Numbered from the stretch's first letter, positions 1-9,368 are shown. The stretch: 64,000 bases of DNA from Micromonospora_J zhanjiangensis (GCF_042650605.1 NZ_JBHSBN010000005.1:62001-126000), one strand, 5' to 3'. The notes: generated by a model from the letters alone, not told the origin. Numbers and translations are program-made.

Positions 1-491
1 TCGGCCATCCCGGTGCGGGCCAACTGCTTGAGCACCACCGGGAAGGCCGCCGGCGGGATGGAGAAGTAGAAGGCGGCGTTGCCGGCGATGCCGTGGCTCT
101 CCCGCAGGTCGTCCAGCGTCTGGGCGAGGCGGTCGAACGCGGCGTCGTCGTCGAACGACCCGCCGACGAACTTGATGTTGCCGGCCAGCCGGGCCCACAC
201 CTCGTCCCGCCACGGGGTCCGGGCGTGCTTGCGGGCCGCCTCCCGGGCCAGCGACTCGAAGTCGCCGTGCCCCCAGTCCCGGCGGGCGAACCCCAGGACC
301 ACGAAACCGGGTGGCAGCAGCCCCCGGTTGGCCAGGTCGTAGACGGCGGGCAGTAGTTTTTTCTGGGCGAGGTCGCCGGTCACCCCGAAGATGACCAGAG
401 CACACGGCTCCGGGATCCTCGGCAACCGACGGTCCTGCGGATCGCGCAGCGGATTCACCGCGCCCTCCTTCTCGGTCGTCCCCTGGCTCAT
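1..491 (-). CDS. zwf: Glucose-6-phosphate 1-dehydrogenase, N-terminal part (runs off window)
   Basis: Oxidises glucose-6-phosphate to 6-phosphogluconolactone with NAD(P)+, the entry step of the oxidative pentose-phosphate pathway (cytosol). The visible N-terminal ~163 residues begin MSQGTTEKEGAVNPL and carry the family's dinucleotide-binding segment CALVIFGVTGDLAQKKLLPA (GASGDLAxxK-type motif), followed by LPPGFVVLGFARRDW and a FYFSIPP strand, all typical of Zwf. The ATG at 491 overlaps the pgi stop (ATGA), so translation is coupled to pgi. The C-terminal two thirds lie beyond base 1. Family call is secure; completeness cannot be judged. Confidence 0.95.
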   Translation of the reverse strand, partial: MSQGTTEKEGAVNPLRDPQDRRLPRIPEPCALVIFGVTGDLAQKKLLPAVYDLANRGLLPPGFVVLGFARRDWGHGDFESLAREAARKHARTPWRDEVWARLAGNIKFVGGSFDDDAAFDRLAQTLDDLRESHGIAGNAAFYFSIPPAAFPVVLKQLARTGMA

Positions 492-2146
492 CCCTCAGCC
501 CGCAGGCTACGCGCCGCGTCGAGCAGTTGCGCCACCCCGGCCGCGCGGTCGGTCAGGTGCAACCGCAGCAGCGGACGGCCGCGCCCGGCCAGCGCCTCGC
601 GGTCACCGGCGGCCTGCGCCGCCTGCAACTCGCCGAAGCTGTACGGCTTGCCGGGCACCGGCAGGTCGTCACTGACCGCGCCGGTGATCTGGAGGAACGA
701 GCCGAGTTGCGGACCACCCTTGTGGTACTGCCCGGTCGAGTGCAGGAACCGTGGCCCCCAACCGAAGGTGACCGGCCTGCCGCCGGCCGCCGCCAGCAGT
801 TGCCGCAGCTCGGCCACCGGCGCGTCGGCAAACCGGTCCAGGTAGGCCATCACCGCGAGGTAGCCGCCGTCGGGCAGCTCGTCGAGCAGCCGGCGCAGCG
901 CGCCGGTCAGGTCGTCGCCGGGCGTACCGGTGGGGGTGTAGCCCTCGACCGCGCCCTGGGTGAACGCCGGGGTCTCGTCGGGCAGTCCGGCGGACAGGAT
1001 CCGGTTGGTGTTCTCCTTGGACTCGGTGACGTTCGGCTGGTTGAACGGGTCGATGCCGAGCACCCGGCCGGCGACCGCCGTGGCGTACTCCCAGGCCAGG
1101 AACTGGGCGCCGAGCGGGCCGTTGACGGCCACGTCCGGACCCGGTCCGTCGCCCGGTACGGTCGCCGGCGGCTTCGCGCCGCCGTAGCTGACCGTCAGCA
1201 CGTCGGGGCCGTGGGCGCCCGGGGCGTCCGGGGCCTCGACCACGACGGGCAGGATGCCGAGGCCGTCCTTGCCGGTCGACTCGGCGATCAGCTGCTCGGC
1301 CCAGTCGCCGAGCCCCTCGATGCCGGTGCCGTCGGAGACCAGGGCGACCTTGTCCCGGTTCGTCGTGGCGGCGGTGCCCAGGGCCGCGCCGAGGGCCAGG
1401 CCGGGGTTGTCCTTCTCGCCGGCCAGGGCCTGCGCCAGTTCCTCGGCCTCGTCCAGCAGGTCGGCCACCTCGACGCCGACCAGCGCGGTCGGCACCAGGC
1501 CGAACGCGGTCAGCGCCGAATACCGGCCGCCGACGTCCGGGTCGGCGAGCACCACGAAGGCGCCCATCTCGGCGGCGGTGTTCTCCAGCGGCGAGCCGGG
1601 GTCGGTGACGATGACGAAGTGCCGGCCGGCCTCGGCCTCGGTCAGGCCGGCGTCCAGGAACGCCTGCCAGTAGGCCCGCCGGTGGCTGTCGGTCTCCACC
1701 GTGGAGCCGGACTTGCTGGAGACCACCACGACGGTGCGCTCCAGCCGGTCACCGAGGGCGGCCCGGACCTGGCCCGGATCGGTGGTGTCCAGCACGGTCA
1801 GCGACCTGCCCAGGGTACGGGCGATCACCTCGGGCGCCAGCGACGAGCCACCCATCCCGGCGAGCACCACGTGGTCGAGGTCGCCCAGCTCGGCCTTGAG
1901 TTCGGCGAGTTGGGGGAGCAGTTCCCGGCTGCGCCGGTAGGTGTCCACCCAGCCGAGCCGGATCTTCGCCTCGTCCTCGGCCTCCGGCCCCCACAGGGTG
2001 GGGTCCTTGGCCATCAGCTTGCGCGGGACGTCCTCGGCGACCAGCGCCGCACGGGTGGACGCGGGGGCGGACCTGTCGACCGTCTCCGCGCCGGACACGG
2101 CCAGGCCGGCCGCGGCGTCCGTGAAGGACCGCACTGCGTCGCTCAC
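488..2146 (-). CDS. pgi: Glucose-6-phosphate isomerase
   Basis: Interconverts glucose-6-phosphate and fructose-6-phosphate, linking glycolysis with the pentose-phosphate genes around it. The 552-residue product starts at a GTG (SDAVRSFTDAAAGLAVSG) that overlaps the tal stop as GTGA and is preceded by a GGAGGAA ribosome site inside tal. SIS-domain segments are visible: VVLAGMGGSSLAPEVI near residue 105 and VVVSSKSGSTVETDS near residue 160, the sugar-phosphate-binding serine clusters. It is in the actinobacterial class often called 'glucose-6-phosphate isomerase' and encoded in tkt-tal-zwf clusters. A longer open frame exists upstream but overlaps tal, so the GTG is preferred. Confidence 0.92.
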   Translation of the reverse strand: MSDAVRSFTDAAAGLAVSGAETVDRSAPASTRAALVAEDVPRKLMAKDPTLWGPEAEDEAKIRLGWVDTYRRSRELLPQLAELKAELGDLDHVVLAGMGGSSLAPEVIARTLGRSLTVLDTTDPGQVRAALGDRLERTVVVVSSKSGSTVETDSHRRAYWQAFLDAGLTEAEAGRHFVIVTDPGSPLENTAAEMGAFVVLADPDVGGRYSALTAFGLVPTALVGVEVADLLDEAEELAQALAGEKDNPGLALGAALGTAATTNRDKVALVSDGTGIEGLGDWAEQLIAESTGKDGLGILPVVVEAPDAPGAHGPDVLTVSYGGAKPPATVPGDGPGPDVAVNGPLGAQFLAWEYATAVAGRVLGIDPFNQPNVTESKENTNRILSAGLPDETPAFTQGAVEGYTPTGTPGDDLTGALRRLLDELPDGGYLAVMAYLDRFADAPVAELRQLLAAAGGRPVTFGWGPRFLHSTGQYHKGGPQLGSFLQITGAVSDDLPVPGKPYSFGELQAAQAAGDREALAGRGRPLLRLHLTDRAAGVAQLLDAARSLRAEG

Positions 2147-3345
2147 GCATTTCCTCCCGCCTGCTGGGCGACCTCGGCGTTCGCGCCGGCGGCCTGGTTG
2201 GGCTTGCCGGAACCCTTGGCGGCGGCGGTCAGCGACTTGGCCACCCCTTCGAGCAGTTCCTTCCAGCTCACCTCGAACTTCTCCACGCCCTCGCGCTCCA
2301 GCGTGGCGATCACGTCGGCGAAGTCGACGCCGGCCGCGATGATGTCGTCCAGGGTCTTGCGGGCCTCGTCGTACGAGCCGGTGATGGTGTCGCCGGGCAC
2401 CTCGCCGTGGTCGGCGAAGGCGTCGATGACCGCCTCCGGCATGGTGTTGACGGTGCCGGGGGCGATCAGTTCCTCGACGTAGATCACGTCCCGGTAGTCC
2501 GGGTTCTTGGTGGAGGTGGACGCCCACAGCGGCCGCTGCGGGTGCGCACCGGCGTCGGCCAGCGCCTTCCACCGGTCGCCGGCGAAGACCTTCTCGTAGC
2601 GCTCGTACGCCAGTCGGGCGTTGGCGACGGCGGCGCGTCCCTTGAGTCCCAGCGCGCGCTCTTTAGCGGAACTGTCCGCGGCCTCGCCGGCTATCCGATC
2701 CAATCGCTTGTCGACCTCGGTGTCGACCCGGGAGACGAAGAACGACGCCACCGAGGCGATCTTGGACAGGTCGTGGCCGTTCGCCTTCGCCTGTTCCAGT
2801 CCAGCCAGGAACGCGTCCATCACCTGCGAGTAGCGGTCCAGCCCGAAGATCAGCGTGACGTTGACACTGATCCCCTCGGCGAGCGTCGCGGTGATCGCCG
2901 GCAGGCCGGCCTCGGTGGCCGGGATCTTGATGAACAGGTTCGGCCGGTCCACCAGCCACCACAGCGACTTGGCCTCGGCCGCGGTCTTCTCGGCGTCGTG
3001 CGCCAGTCGCGGGTCGACCTCGATCGAGACCCGGCCGTCCACGCCGTCCGACGCGTCGTACGCGGGGCGCATCACGTCACAGGCCCACCGCACGTCGTAG
3101 GTGGTGGTCATCCGGACCGCCTCCTCGACGCCCAGACCGCGTACGGCGTGGTCGCGCAACTGCCAGTTGTACTCGTCGGCGTCGCTCAGCGCCTTGGCGA
3201 AGATGGTCGGGTTGGTGGTCACCCCGACCAGGTGCTTCTCCCGGCGCAGCTGGTCCAGCCCGCCGGAACTGAGTCGTACCCGGGAGAGGTCGTCGAGCCA
3301 GACCGCCACGCCGGCGGCCGTGAGTTCGCCCAATCTGTCCGTCAT
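2143..3345 (-). CDS. tal: Transaldolase
   Basis: Transfers a dihydroxyacetone unit between sedoheptulose-7-phosphate and glyceraldehyde-3-phosphate in the non-oxidative pentose-phosphate branch. The 400-residue protein begins MTDRLGELTAAGVAVWLDD and contains the conserved GVTTNPTIFAKAL (residues ~38-50) and the Schiff-base lysine region PNLFIKIPATEAGLPAI (residues ~135-150). Length fits the ~370-400 residue actinobacterial TalB2-type subfamily. It lies 17 bp downstream of tkt and its stop overlaps the pgi start, giving a tightly coupled operon. Confidence 0.95.
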   Translation of the reverse strand: MTDRLGELTAAGVAVWLDDLSRVRLSSGGLDQLRREKHLVGVTTNPTIFAKALSDADEYNWQLRDHAVRGLGVEEAVRMTTTYDVRWACDVMRPAYDASDGVDGRVSIEVDPRLAHDAEKTAAEAKSLWWLVDRPNLFIKIPATEAGLPAITATLAEGISVNVTLIFGLDRYSQVMDAFLAGLEQAKANGHDLSKIASVASFFVSRVDTEVDKRLDRIAGEAADSSAKERALGLKGRAAVANARLAYERYEKVFAGDRWKALADAGAHPQRPLWASTSTKNPDYRDVIYVEELIAPGTVNTMPEAVIDAFADHGEVPGDTITGSYDEARKTLDDIIAAGVDFADVIATLEREGVEKFEVSWKELLEGVAKSLTAAAKGSGKPNQAAGANAEVAQQAGGNA

Positions 3346-3362
3346 CGTGTAGACCTCGTTCC

Positions 3363-5501
3363 TCAGTTGCCGGTGGTGTTGCCGGTGATGGTGCCGACCC
3401 GGGTGAGCGAGGCGTGCGCCGCCGCCACCACCCGGTCGGGCGTGAAGCCGAACTGCTCGAACAGCACGGTGTGCGGGGCGCTGGCGCCGTAGTGCTCCAG
3501 GCTCACCGCCTCGCCGCAGTCGCCGATCAGGTCGTGCCAGGACATCGCGATCGCGGCCTCGACGCTGACCCGGGCCTTGACCCCACGCGGCAGCACCGTC
3601 TCGCGGTACGCCTCGTCCTGCGCCCGGAACCACTCCTGACAGGGCATCGAGACGACCCGGGTCGGTGTGCCCTCGGCCTCCAGCCGCTCCCGCGCGGTCA
3701 GGCAGAGCTGCACCTCGGAACCGGTGCCGATGAGGATCACCCGCGGCTGTCCGCCGGAGGCCTCGGCCAGCACGTAGCCGCCCTTGGCCACCCCGTCGGC
3801 CGGGGCGTACTGGTCCCGGTCGACGGTCGGCAGCGGCTGCCGGCTCAGTGCCAGCGCGGTCGGCCGGTCGGTGTGCTCCAGCGCCAGCCGCCACGCCCAG
3901 GCGGTCTCGTTGGCGTCGGCCGGCCGGACCACGTCCAGGCCGGGGATGGCGCGCAGCGCCGACAGGTGCTCGATCGGCTGGTGGGTCGGGCCGTCCTCGC
4001 CCAGCCCGATCGAGTCGTGCGTCCAGACGTACGTCACCGGCAGCTTCATCAGCGCGGCCAGCCGGACCGACGGGCGCATGTAGTCGCTGAAGACCAGGAA
4101 CGTGCCGCCGTAGACCCGGGTACCGCCGTGCAGCGCGATGCCGTTCATGGTGGCGCCCATGGCGTGCTCGCGGATGCCGAAGTGCAGGGTGCGGCCGTAC
4201 TCGTTGCCGGGGAAGTCCTTGGTGGCGTGGTCGCTCGGGACGAACGACGGCTCGCCCTTCATGGTGGTGTTGTTGCTCTCGGCCAGGTCGGCCGAGCCGC
4301 CCCACAGCTCCGGCAGCACCGGGGCGAGCGCCTCCAGCACCTTGCCGGACGCGGCCCGGGTGGCGACCCCCTTGGGGTCCGCCGGGAAGGTGGGCAGCGC
4401 GTCGGTCCAGCCGGTCGGCAGCGTACGGGTCCGCATCCGGTCGTACAGCGCCTTGCGCTCCGGATCGGCCTTGGCCCACTTCTCGTACGCGGAGTCCCAC
4501 TCCGCGTGCGCGGCGCGGCCCCGCTCGGCGACCTGCCGGGCGTGCGCCAGCACCTCGTCGTCGACCTGGAAGGTGCGGGTCGGATCGAAGCCGAGCAGCT
4601 CCTTGGTGGCCGCCACCTCGTCGGCGCCCAGGGCCGAGCCGTGCGACTTGCCGGTGTTCTGCTTGTTCGGCGCGGGCCAGGCGATGATGGTGCGCAGCGC
4701 GATGAACGACGGGCGGCCGGTCTCCGCCTTGGCCGCCTGCAGCGCCCGGTAGAGGGCCTCCACGTCCTCGTGGTAGTCGCCCTGGTCGGCGTCGCCGGTG
4801 CGCCAGTCGACGGTCTGCACGTGCCAGCCGTACGCGGCGTAGCGGGCCGCCACGTCCTCGCTCTTGGCGATCCGGGTGTCGTCCTCGATGGAGATCTCGT
4901 TGTCGTCGTAGATCAGCGTCAGGTTGCCCAGCCGCTGGTGCGCCGCGAGCGAGCTGGCCTCGTGGCTGATGCCCTCCTCGATGTCACCGTCGGAGGCGAT
5001 GCACCAGATGTTGTGGTCGAAGACCGACCGACCCACGGCCGGGTCCGGGTCGAACAGGCCGCGCTCGCGGCGGGCCGCCATCGCCATCCCGACCGCGTTG
5101 CCGATGCCCTGGCCGAGTGGACCGGTGGTGGTCTCGACCCCGGCGGTGTGGCCGTGCTCCGGGTGACCCGGGGTCAGCGATCCCCACTGCCGCAGCGCCT
5201 GCAGGTCGGACAGCTCCAGCCCGTACCCGGAGAGGTAGAGCTGGATGTAGAGGGTGAGGCTGGAGTGACCGGCGGAGAGCACGAACCGGTCCCGGCCGGC
5301 CCAGTCCGGGTCGGTCGGATCGTGCCGCATGATGCGGTTGAAAAGCAGGTACGCCGCGGGCGCGAGGCTCATCGCGGTGCCCGGGTGGCCGTTGCCGGAT
5401 TTCTCCACGGCGTCCATGGCCAGCACCCGGACGGTGTCTACGGCCCGGCCGTCGAGGTCGGACCAGTTGAGCGGATCGTGCGTGGATTTGTTTTCAGCCA
5501 C
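3363..5501 (-). CDS. tkt: Transketolase
   Basis: Thiamine-diphosphate enzyme that moves two-carbon ketol units between sugar phosphates; first gene of the minus-strand tkt-tal-pgi-zwf operon. The 712-residue protein has the substrate/TPP segment SGNGHPGTAMSLAPAAYLL (~residue 35), TPGHPEHGHTAGVETTTGPL, the TPP-binding SDGDIEEGISHEAS (GDG-type motif, ~residue 170) and the transketolase signature THDSIGLGEDGPTHQPIEHL (~residue 490). The GTG start is preceded by GAGGAG about 10 nt upstream. Full length for the family. Confidence 0.97.
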   Translation of the reverse strand: MAENKSTHDPLNWSDLDGRAVDTVRVLAMDAVEKSGNGHPGTAMSLAPAAYLLFNRIMRHDPTDPDWAGRDRFVLSAGHSSLTLYIQLYLSGYGLELSDLQALRQWGSLTPGHPEHGHTAGVETTTGPLGQGIGNAVGMAMAARRERGLFDPDPAVGRSVFDHNIWCIASDGDIEEGISHEASSLAAHQRLGNLTLIYDDNEISIEDDTRIAKSEDVAARYAAYGWHVQTVDWRTGDADQGDYHEDVEALYRALQAAKAETGRPSFIALRTIIAWPAPNKQNTGKSHGSALGADEVAATKELLGFDPTRTFQVDDEVLAHARQVAERGRAAHAEWDSAYEKWAKADPERKALYDRMRTRTLPTGWTDALPTFPADPKGVATRAASGKVLEALAPVLPELWGGSADLAESNNTTMKGEPSFVPSDHATKDFPGNEYGRTLHFGIREHAMGATMNGIALHGGTRVYGGTFLVFSDYMRPSVRLAALMKLPVTYVWTHDSIGLGEDGPTHQPIEHLSALRAIPGLDVVRPADANETAWAWRLALEHTDRPTALALSRQPLPTVDRDQYAPADGVAKGGYVLAEASGGQPRVILIGTGSEVQLCLTARERLEAEGTPTRVVSMPCQEWFRAQDEAYRETVLPRGVKARVSVEAAIAMSWHDLIGDCGEAVSLEHYGASAPHTVLFEQFGFTPDRVVAAAHASLTRVGTITGNTTGN

Positions 5502-5771
5502 GATGGTGTGCTCCTCGGCATGTGGGCGGAACCCTCACTGGTGACCCTATCGAGCGTTCCTAGACGTGCGCGTCCGGATCTGTTCACGCATCACATACCC
5601 CTTCGGTTCGGTGCTCAGTCGGCCGACGGGGGCCCGGGATGTGACCGCCCGCACCCTTGACGGGTCGGCCGGGCAGCGAGAACGGCGACGCGTAGGCTGT
5701 CGGTCGGCGCACGGACCGCTCCGGCCGGCGCCGAATCCGCCCACTGCGCCGATGCCGGAAGGTGGCAATCC

Positions 5772-6731
5772 GTGAGCATGATCACCGAGCGCCCCGCATC
5801 CACCACCGCCGGATCGCCGGCCGGGCCGGTGCCGGCGGGCCGCGCGGCGGCGGGCCGGCGGGACCTCGGGGCGGTGATCCGGGCGTACGTGGCGCTGACC
5901 AAGCCGCGGATCGTCGAGCTGCTGCTGGTGACAACGGTGCCGACGATGCTGCTGGCGGCCGGTGGGATGCCCCCGCTGTGGCTGATCGCCGTGGTGCTGG
6001 TCGGTGGTTCGCTGGCGGCGGGCGCGGCCAACGCGCTGAACTGCTACATCGACCGGGACATCGACCAGCTGATGCGCCGGACCAAGCGCCGGCCGTTGCC
6101 GCAGCACACCGTCGCGCCGCGCAGCGCCCTGGTGTTCGGGCTGGTGCTCGCCGTGGTCTCGGTGACCCTGATGGCGGTCTTCACCAACTGGTTGGCGGCC
6201 GGGTTGACCGCCGCCGCGATCGCCTACTACGACATCGTCTACACCATCTGGCTCAAGCGCACCACGACGCAGAACACCTTCTGGGGTGGGGCCTGCGGGT
6301 CGGCGCCGGTGCTGATCGGCTGGGCCGCGGTGACCGGCTCGCTGAGTCCGGTGGCGTGGGCGCTGTTCGCGGTGGTGTTCTTCTGGCAGATGCCGCACTT
6401 CTACGCGCTGGCCATCAAGTACAAGGCGGACTACGCCCGGGCGAGCATCCCGATGCTGCCGGTGGTCGCCTCGGTACGCCGGGTCAACGCGGAGATCATC
6501 CTGTTCGCCTGGCTGACGGTGGGCTCCTCGCTGGCCGTCTGGGCGCTCGGGGCGAACCTGATCTACGGCGGCACCGCCGCGGTGGTCGGCGCGGTCTTCC
6601 TGATCGAGGCGCACAAGCTGTGCCGCCGGGCGAGCCGGGGCGAGCCGGTGAAGCCGATGCGGCTGTTCCACTGGTCGAACACCTACCTGACCATCCTGTT
6701 CCTCGCCGTGGCCGTCTCCGCGCTGCTCTGA
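5772..6731 (+). CDS. ctaB: Protohaem IX farnesyltransferase (haem o synthase)
   Basis: Integral membrane prenyltransferase that adds a farnesyl group to protohaem to make haem o for cytochrome oxidase. The 319-residue product has about nine hydrophobic segments and both diagnostic Asp-rich motifs: NCYIDRDIDQLMRRTKRRPL (~residues 96-115) and YYDIVYTIWLKRTTTQN (~residues 155-172), plus WQMPHFYALAIKYKADYA. Start is GTG with AAGGTGG upstream. It is divergent from tkt, the usual actinobacterial arrangement; ctaA, the next enzyme of the pathway, lies 1.5 kb away on the other strand. Confidence 0.96.
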   Translation: MSMITERPASTTAGSPAGPVPAGRAAAGRRDLGAVIRAYVALTKPRIVELLLVTTVPTMLLAAGGMPPLWLIAVVLVGGSLAAGAANALNCYIDRDIDQLMRRTKRRPLPQHTVAPRSALVFGLVLAVVSVTLMAVFTNWLAAGLTAAAIAYYDIVYTIWLKRTTTQNTFWGGACGSAPVLIGWAAVTGSLSPVAWALFAVVFFWQMPHFYALAIKYKADYARASIPMLPVVASVRRVNAEIILFAWLTVGSSLAVWALGANLIYGGTAAVVGAVFLIEAHKLCRRASRGEPVKPMRLFHWSNTYLTILFLAVAVSALL

Positions 6732-7000
6732 GCCACTGACCCTGCGGCGTTCCGGCGGGCGGGCGTGTTGGTCCTAACGGTCCTGCCATGATCGGCCGAA
6801 TGGGTGACCTTTCCCAGCCATTCATCGACGACTTGCCTTCTATGGTCTATGTCCGGGTTTATCCGACCTCCCAAAATCGCCTATAGGTGGAAAAATCACG
6901 GGGTTATCGCTGTGGTCAATCTTAAACCTCCGGGTAATTGGCATCACAAATTGTCCGTAACTCGGCGGCGGACGAAGGTCGCTCTGCTTACAGTTCCCGC

Positions 7001-7327
7001 ATGGCAGATGGTTCCGATACGACGCTGACGACCGAGCAGACCCAGGCCCCCAACGGCCTGGTTACCGGCCTCCGGTCGTTCGCCGCCGGACACGGCGGCG
7101 CGAAGGCGGTCATCGAGTACGTCGGCAAGCGGGGGGCACGCATCGTCCTCGTCGGGGCGGACGGCGTCTGGGCGGACCAGTTCGCCGCCGGTACCGACGT
7201 CGCGCGCCACGCGTGCGACGAGGCGGGAGTTGCCGTCGAGAATGAATGGGAGCGGGAACTGATGGACCAGATGCGGCCGAGCAACGACCTGTGGCGGTCG
7301 ATGTCCCGACGCACCATGGCCCGATAG
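7001..7327 (+). CDS. Conserved hypothetical protein, 108 aa
   Basis: Not recognised beyond resemblance to small hypothetical proteins of Micromonosporaceae. The ATG (MADGSDTTLTTEQTQ) gives a hydrophilic 108-residue product without membrane segments. The central part ARIVLVGADGVWADQFA alternates hydrophobic residues like a single alpha/beta unit, and the end (WERELMDQMRPSNDLWRSMS) is amphipathic. No good ribosome site is visible. Codon use is high-GC3 like its neighbours, which supports it as real. It is preceded by a 269-bp, relatively AT-rich spacer (6732-7000) and followed after 5 bp by the ATP-grasp gene, so the two may be co-transcribed. Confidence 0.65.
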   Translation: MADGSDTTLTTEQTQAPNGLVTGLRSFAAGHGGAKAVIEYVGKRGARIVLVGADGVWADQFAAGTDVARHACDEAGVAVENEWERELMDQMRPSNDLWRSMSRRTMAR

Positions 7328-7332
7328 AAGCC

Positions 7333-8244
7333 TTGGCAGGCATCCACGCGGCCCGGGGTAGCTCCCGGGTCGCCCTCATTAGTTGCGGTGAATTCCCCCA
7401 GCTCGACGAGGACGACCGGCTGCTGATCGCGCCGCTGGCCGAGCGCGGCGTCCGGGCCGAACCGGTGGTCTGGGACGCCCCCGGGACCGACTGGACCGAC
7501 TACCGGCTCGCGGTGCTCCGTTCGACCTGGGACTACGCGCCGCGCCGGGACGAGTTCGTCGACTGGGCGGCGACCGTACCCAACCTGGCGAACCCGGCCG
7601 ACGTCGTGCGATGGAACACCGACAAGCGGTACCTGGACACGCTGTCCGCAGCCGGGGCACCCACCGTGCCGACCACCTGGGTCGAACCCGGTGACAGCAC
7701 CTGGCGGCCACCCGACCACGGCGAGTACGTGATCAAGCCGGCGGTCAGCGCCGGCAGCCGGGACACCGGCCGCTACGACCTGGCCGATTCCGATCACCGG
7801 CGGCTCGCCGCCGAGCACGTCCGGCGGTTGGCCGGGGCCGGCCGGCTGACCATGGTGCAGCCGTACCTGGCCGCGGTGGACACCGTGGGAGAGACCGCCC
7901 TGCTGTACTTCGCCGGGCCGGCGGGGTTGGAGCTCAGCCACGCGATCCGCAAGGGCCCGCTGCTGACCGGCCCGGACCTCGGCGTCGACGGTCTGTTCCG
8001 GCCCGAGACGATCGAGCCCCGGACCCCGTCGCTCGAAGAGGCGGCGATCGCCCGCAAGGTGCTGGCGCTGCTGCCCCACGGGTACGCCGACCGGCTGCTC
8101 TACGCCCGGGTGGACCTCATCCCCGGCCCCGACGGCCGCCCGGTGCTGGTGGAGTTGGAGCTCACCGAGCCGTCCCTCTTCCTGGCCCACGGCCGGGACG
8201 CCCCCGCCCGCCTCGCCGACGCCATCGTCGCCCGCCTGGCCTGA
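7333..8244 (+). CDS. ATP-grasp domain protein
   Basis: Probably an ATP-dependent carboxylate-amine/thiol ligase of unknown substrate. From a TTG start (AGIHAARGSSRVALISCGEF) the product is 303 residues; the frame stays open upstream but overlaps the preceding gene. ATP-grasp features in order: N-terminal sugar-binding-like domain, the substrate-domain lysine at WNTDKRYLDTL, GEYVIKPAVSAGSRDT (ATP-binding lysine and small loop), TMVQPYL (adenine/ribose segment), and the metal-binding end YARVDLIPG ... VLVELELTEPSLFL. This matches the stand-alone RimK-like/cycloserine-ligase-like proteins of actinomycetes. The substrate is not predictable from the sequence. Confidence 0.8.
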   Translation: MAGIHAARGSSRVALISCGEFPQLDEDDRLLIAPLAERGVRAEPVVWDAPGTDWTDYRLAVLRSTWDYAPRRDEFVDWAATVPNLANPADVVRWNTDKRYLDTLSAAGAPTVPTTWVEPGDSTWRPPDHGEYVIKPAVSAGSRDTGRYDLADSDHRRLAAEHVRRLAGAGRLTMVQPYLAAVDTVGETALLYFAGPAGLELSHAIRKGPLLTGPDLGVDGLFRPETIEPRTPSLEEAAIARKVLALLPHGYADRLLYARVDLIPGPDGRPVLVELELTEPSLFLAHGRDAPARLADAIVARLA

Positions 8245-8270
8245 CCCGTACCCCGCCCCGCCCGAGACGG

Positions 8271-8329
8271 CAATGTCCCGGATTTTGCTGCCTCAGCTTG
8301 CGGAGGAGGCAGCAAAATCGGGGACATTG
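8271..8329. repeat. Large near-perfect hairpin between convergent genes
   Basis: Arms 8271-8294 and 8306-8329 form a 24-bp stem with one mismatch around an 11-nt loop. The right arm lies inside the 3' end of ctaA and codes for its last residues (HSNVPDFAASSAS). It probably acts as a bidirectional terminator for the ATP-grasp gene and ctaA, or it is a repetitive palindromic (REP/MITE-like) sequence that supplied the ctaA stop. There is no U-tract, as is common in high-GC actinomycetes. Confidence 0.75.
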
Positions 8330-9282
8330 CTGTGATCTTGGCCCTGGGTGGTGGGGAGGGTGGTGGCTGGGGTGCGTTCGCGGGTGGAGTAGTGCAGCGC
8401 GAGGGTGGCCAGCCAGACCAGGCAGGAGCCCAGCATGTGCGCGCCCACCAGGAGTTCCGGCAGGTGCGTGAAGTACTGGACGAGGCCGATCAGGCCCTGG
8501 CCCAGTTCGACGGCGATCAGCACGAGGGCGGCCCGGGCCGGGCCGGTGGCGCCGACCGCGCGCATCGCGAACCAGGCCGCGAGGGACAGGCCGATCAACA
8601 GGAAGACCGCGTCGGCGTGCAGTTGGGAGATCAACTCAGGGGAGAGGCCGTTGCGGGCCGCGCCGTGGTCGCCGGCGTGCGGGCCGCTGCCGGTCACCCA
8701 GGTCCCGATCACCAGCACCGCCGCGCTGACCACGGTGACCAGCAGGGTGAGCCGGCGCAGTGGTGTCGGTACGGTCGGGGTCACCGGTCCGTCCGGCTCG
8801 GCGACCCGCCGCCAGAAGGCGTACGCCGCCCAGAGCACCGCCATCGAGGCCAGGAAGTGCAGGCCGACCACCCAGGGATTCAGGTGGGTGAGCACGGTGA
8901 TGCCGCCGATCACGCCCTGCGCCGGGATGCCGAGGAAGACCGCCACGGCCAGCGGCAGCAGCGCCCGTCGGCGGGGTCGGTCCAGCAGCACCAGCACCAG
9001 GGCGGCCAACGCGATCAGACCGACCACGAAGGTGACCATCCGGTTGCTGAACTCGATCACCCCGTAGATGCCCATTTCGGGCGTCGTCACGTAGGACCCG
9101 TCCGTACAGCGCGGCCAGGTCGGGCAGCCCAGCCCGGATCCGGTCAGTCGGACGGCGCCGCCGGTGACCACGATCGCCACGTTGGCGACGACGGAGGCCA
9201 GCGCGACCCGGGACAGGGTGTTTTTGCTCAGGTAACGGCCGGTTCGGCTCACGTCGGTCATCGTACGCGGGGATTTGATCAT
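8293..9282 (-). CDS. ctaA: Haem A synthase (COX15/CtaA family)
   Basis: Membrane enzyme converting haem o to haem a for aa3-type oxidase, acting after CtaB. The 329-residue form has eight hydrophobic helices, the N-terminal VTGGAVRLTGSGLGCPTWP with the conserved cysteine, the haem-ligand histidines in VIEFSNRMV/LTHLNPWVVGLHFLAS and QLHADAVFLL, and the C-terminal HMLGSCLVWLATLALHY. Starts at ATG 9282 (MIKSPRTM) or ATG 9261 (MTDVSRTG) are both possible; neither has a convincing ribosome site. The last ~13 residues are encoded by one arm of a 24-bp hairpin, so the natural C-terminus may have been altered by it. Divergent from sufR. Confidence 0.93.
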   Translation of the reverse strand: MIKSPRTMTDVSRTGRYLSKNTLSRVALASVVANVAIVVTGGAVRLTGSGLGCPTWPRCTDGSYVTTPEMGIYGVIEFSNRMVTFVVGLIALAALVLVLLDRPRRRALLPLAVAVFLGIPAQGVIGGITVLTHLNPWVVGLHFLASMAVLWAAYAFWRRVAEPDGPVTPTVPTPLRRLTLLVTVVSAAVLVIGTWVTGSGPHAGDHGAARNGLSPELISQLHADAVFLLIGLSLAAWFAMRAVGATGPARAALVLIAVELGQGLIGLVQYFTHLPELLVGAHMLGSCLVWLATLALHYSTRERTPATTLPTTQGQDHSNVPDFAASSAS

Positions 9283-9368
9283 GCTGAGCGTGACGTCCCG
9301 GTCGCGGTGGTCCGGATCACCGGTTCGGGGATTTGCGGGCCTTCCCTGAAATACGTAACGTTGGCGTT

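Noticed and set aside
527..2482. Long plus-strand open frame antisense to pgi and tal
   Set aside because: Mirror frame of high-GC3 genes; Arg/Gly/Val-rich and without domains, while the minus strand encodes clear Pgi and Tal.
6804..7028. 74-codon open frame before the hypothetical gene at 7001
   Set aside because: No ribosome site, odd composition and overlap with the better supported gene; treated as an intergenic region.
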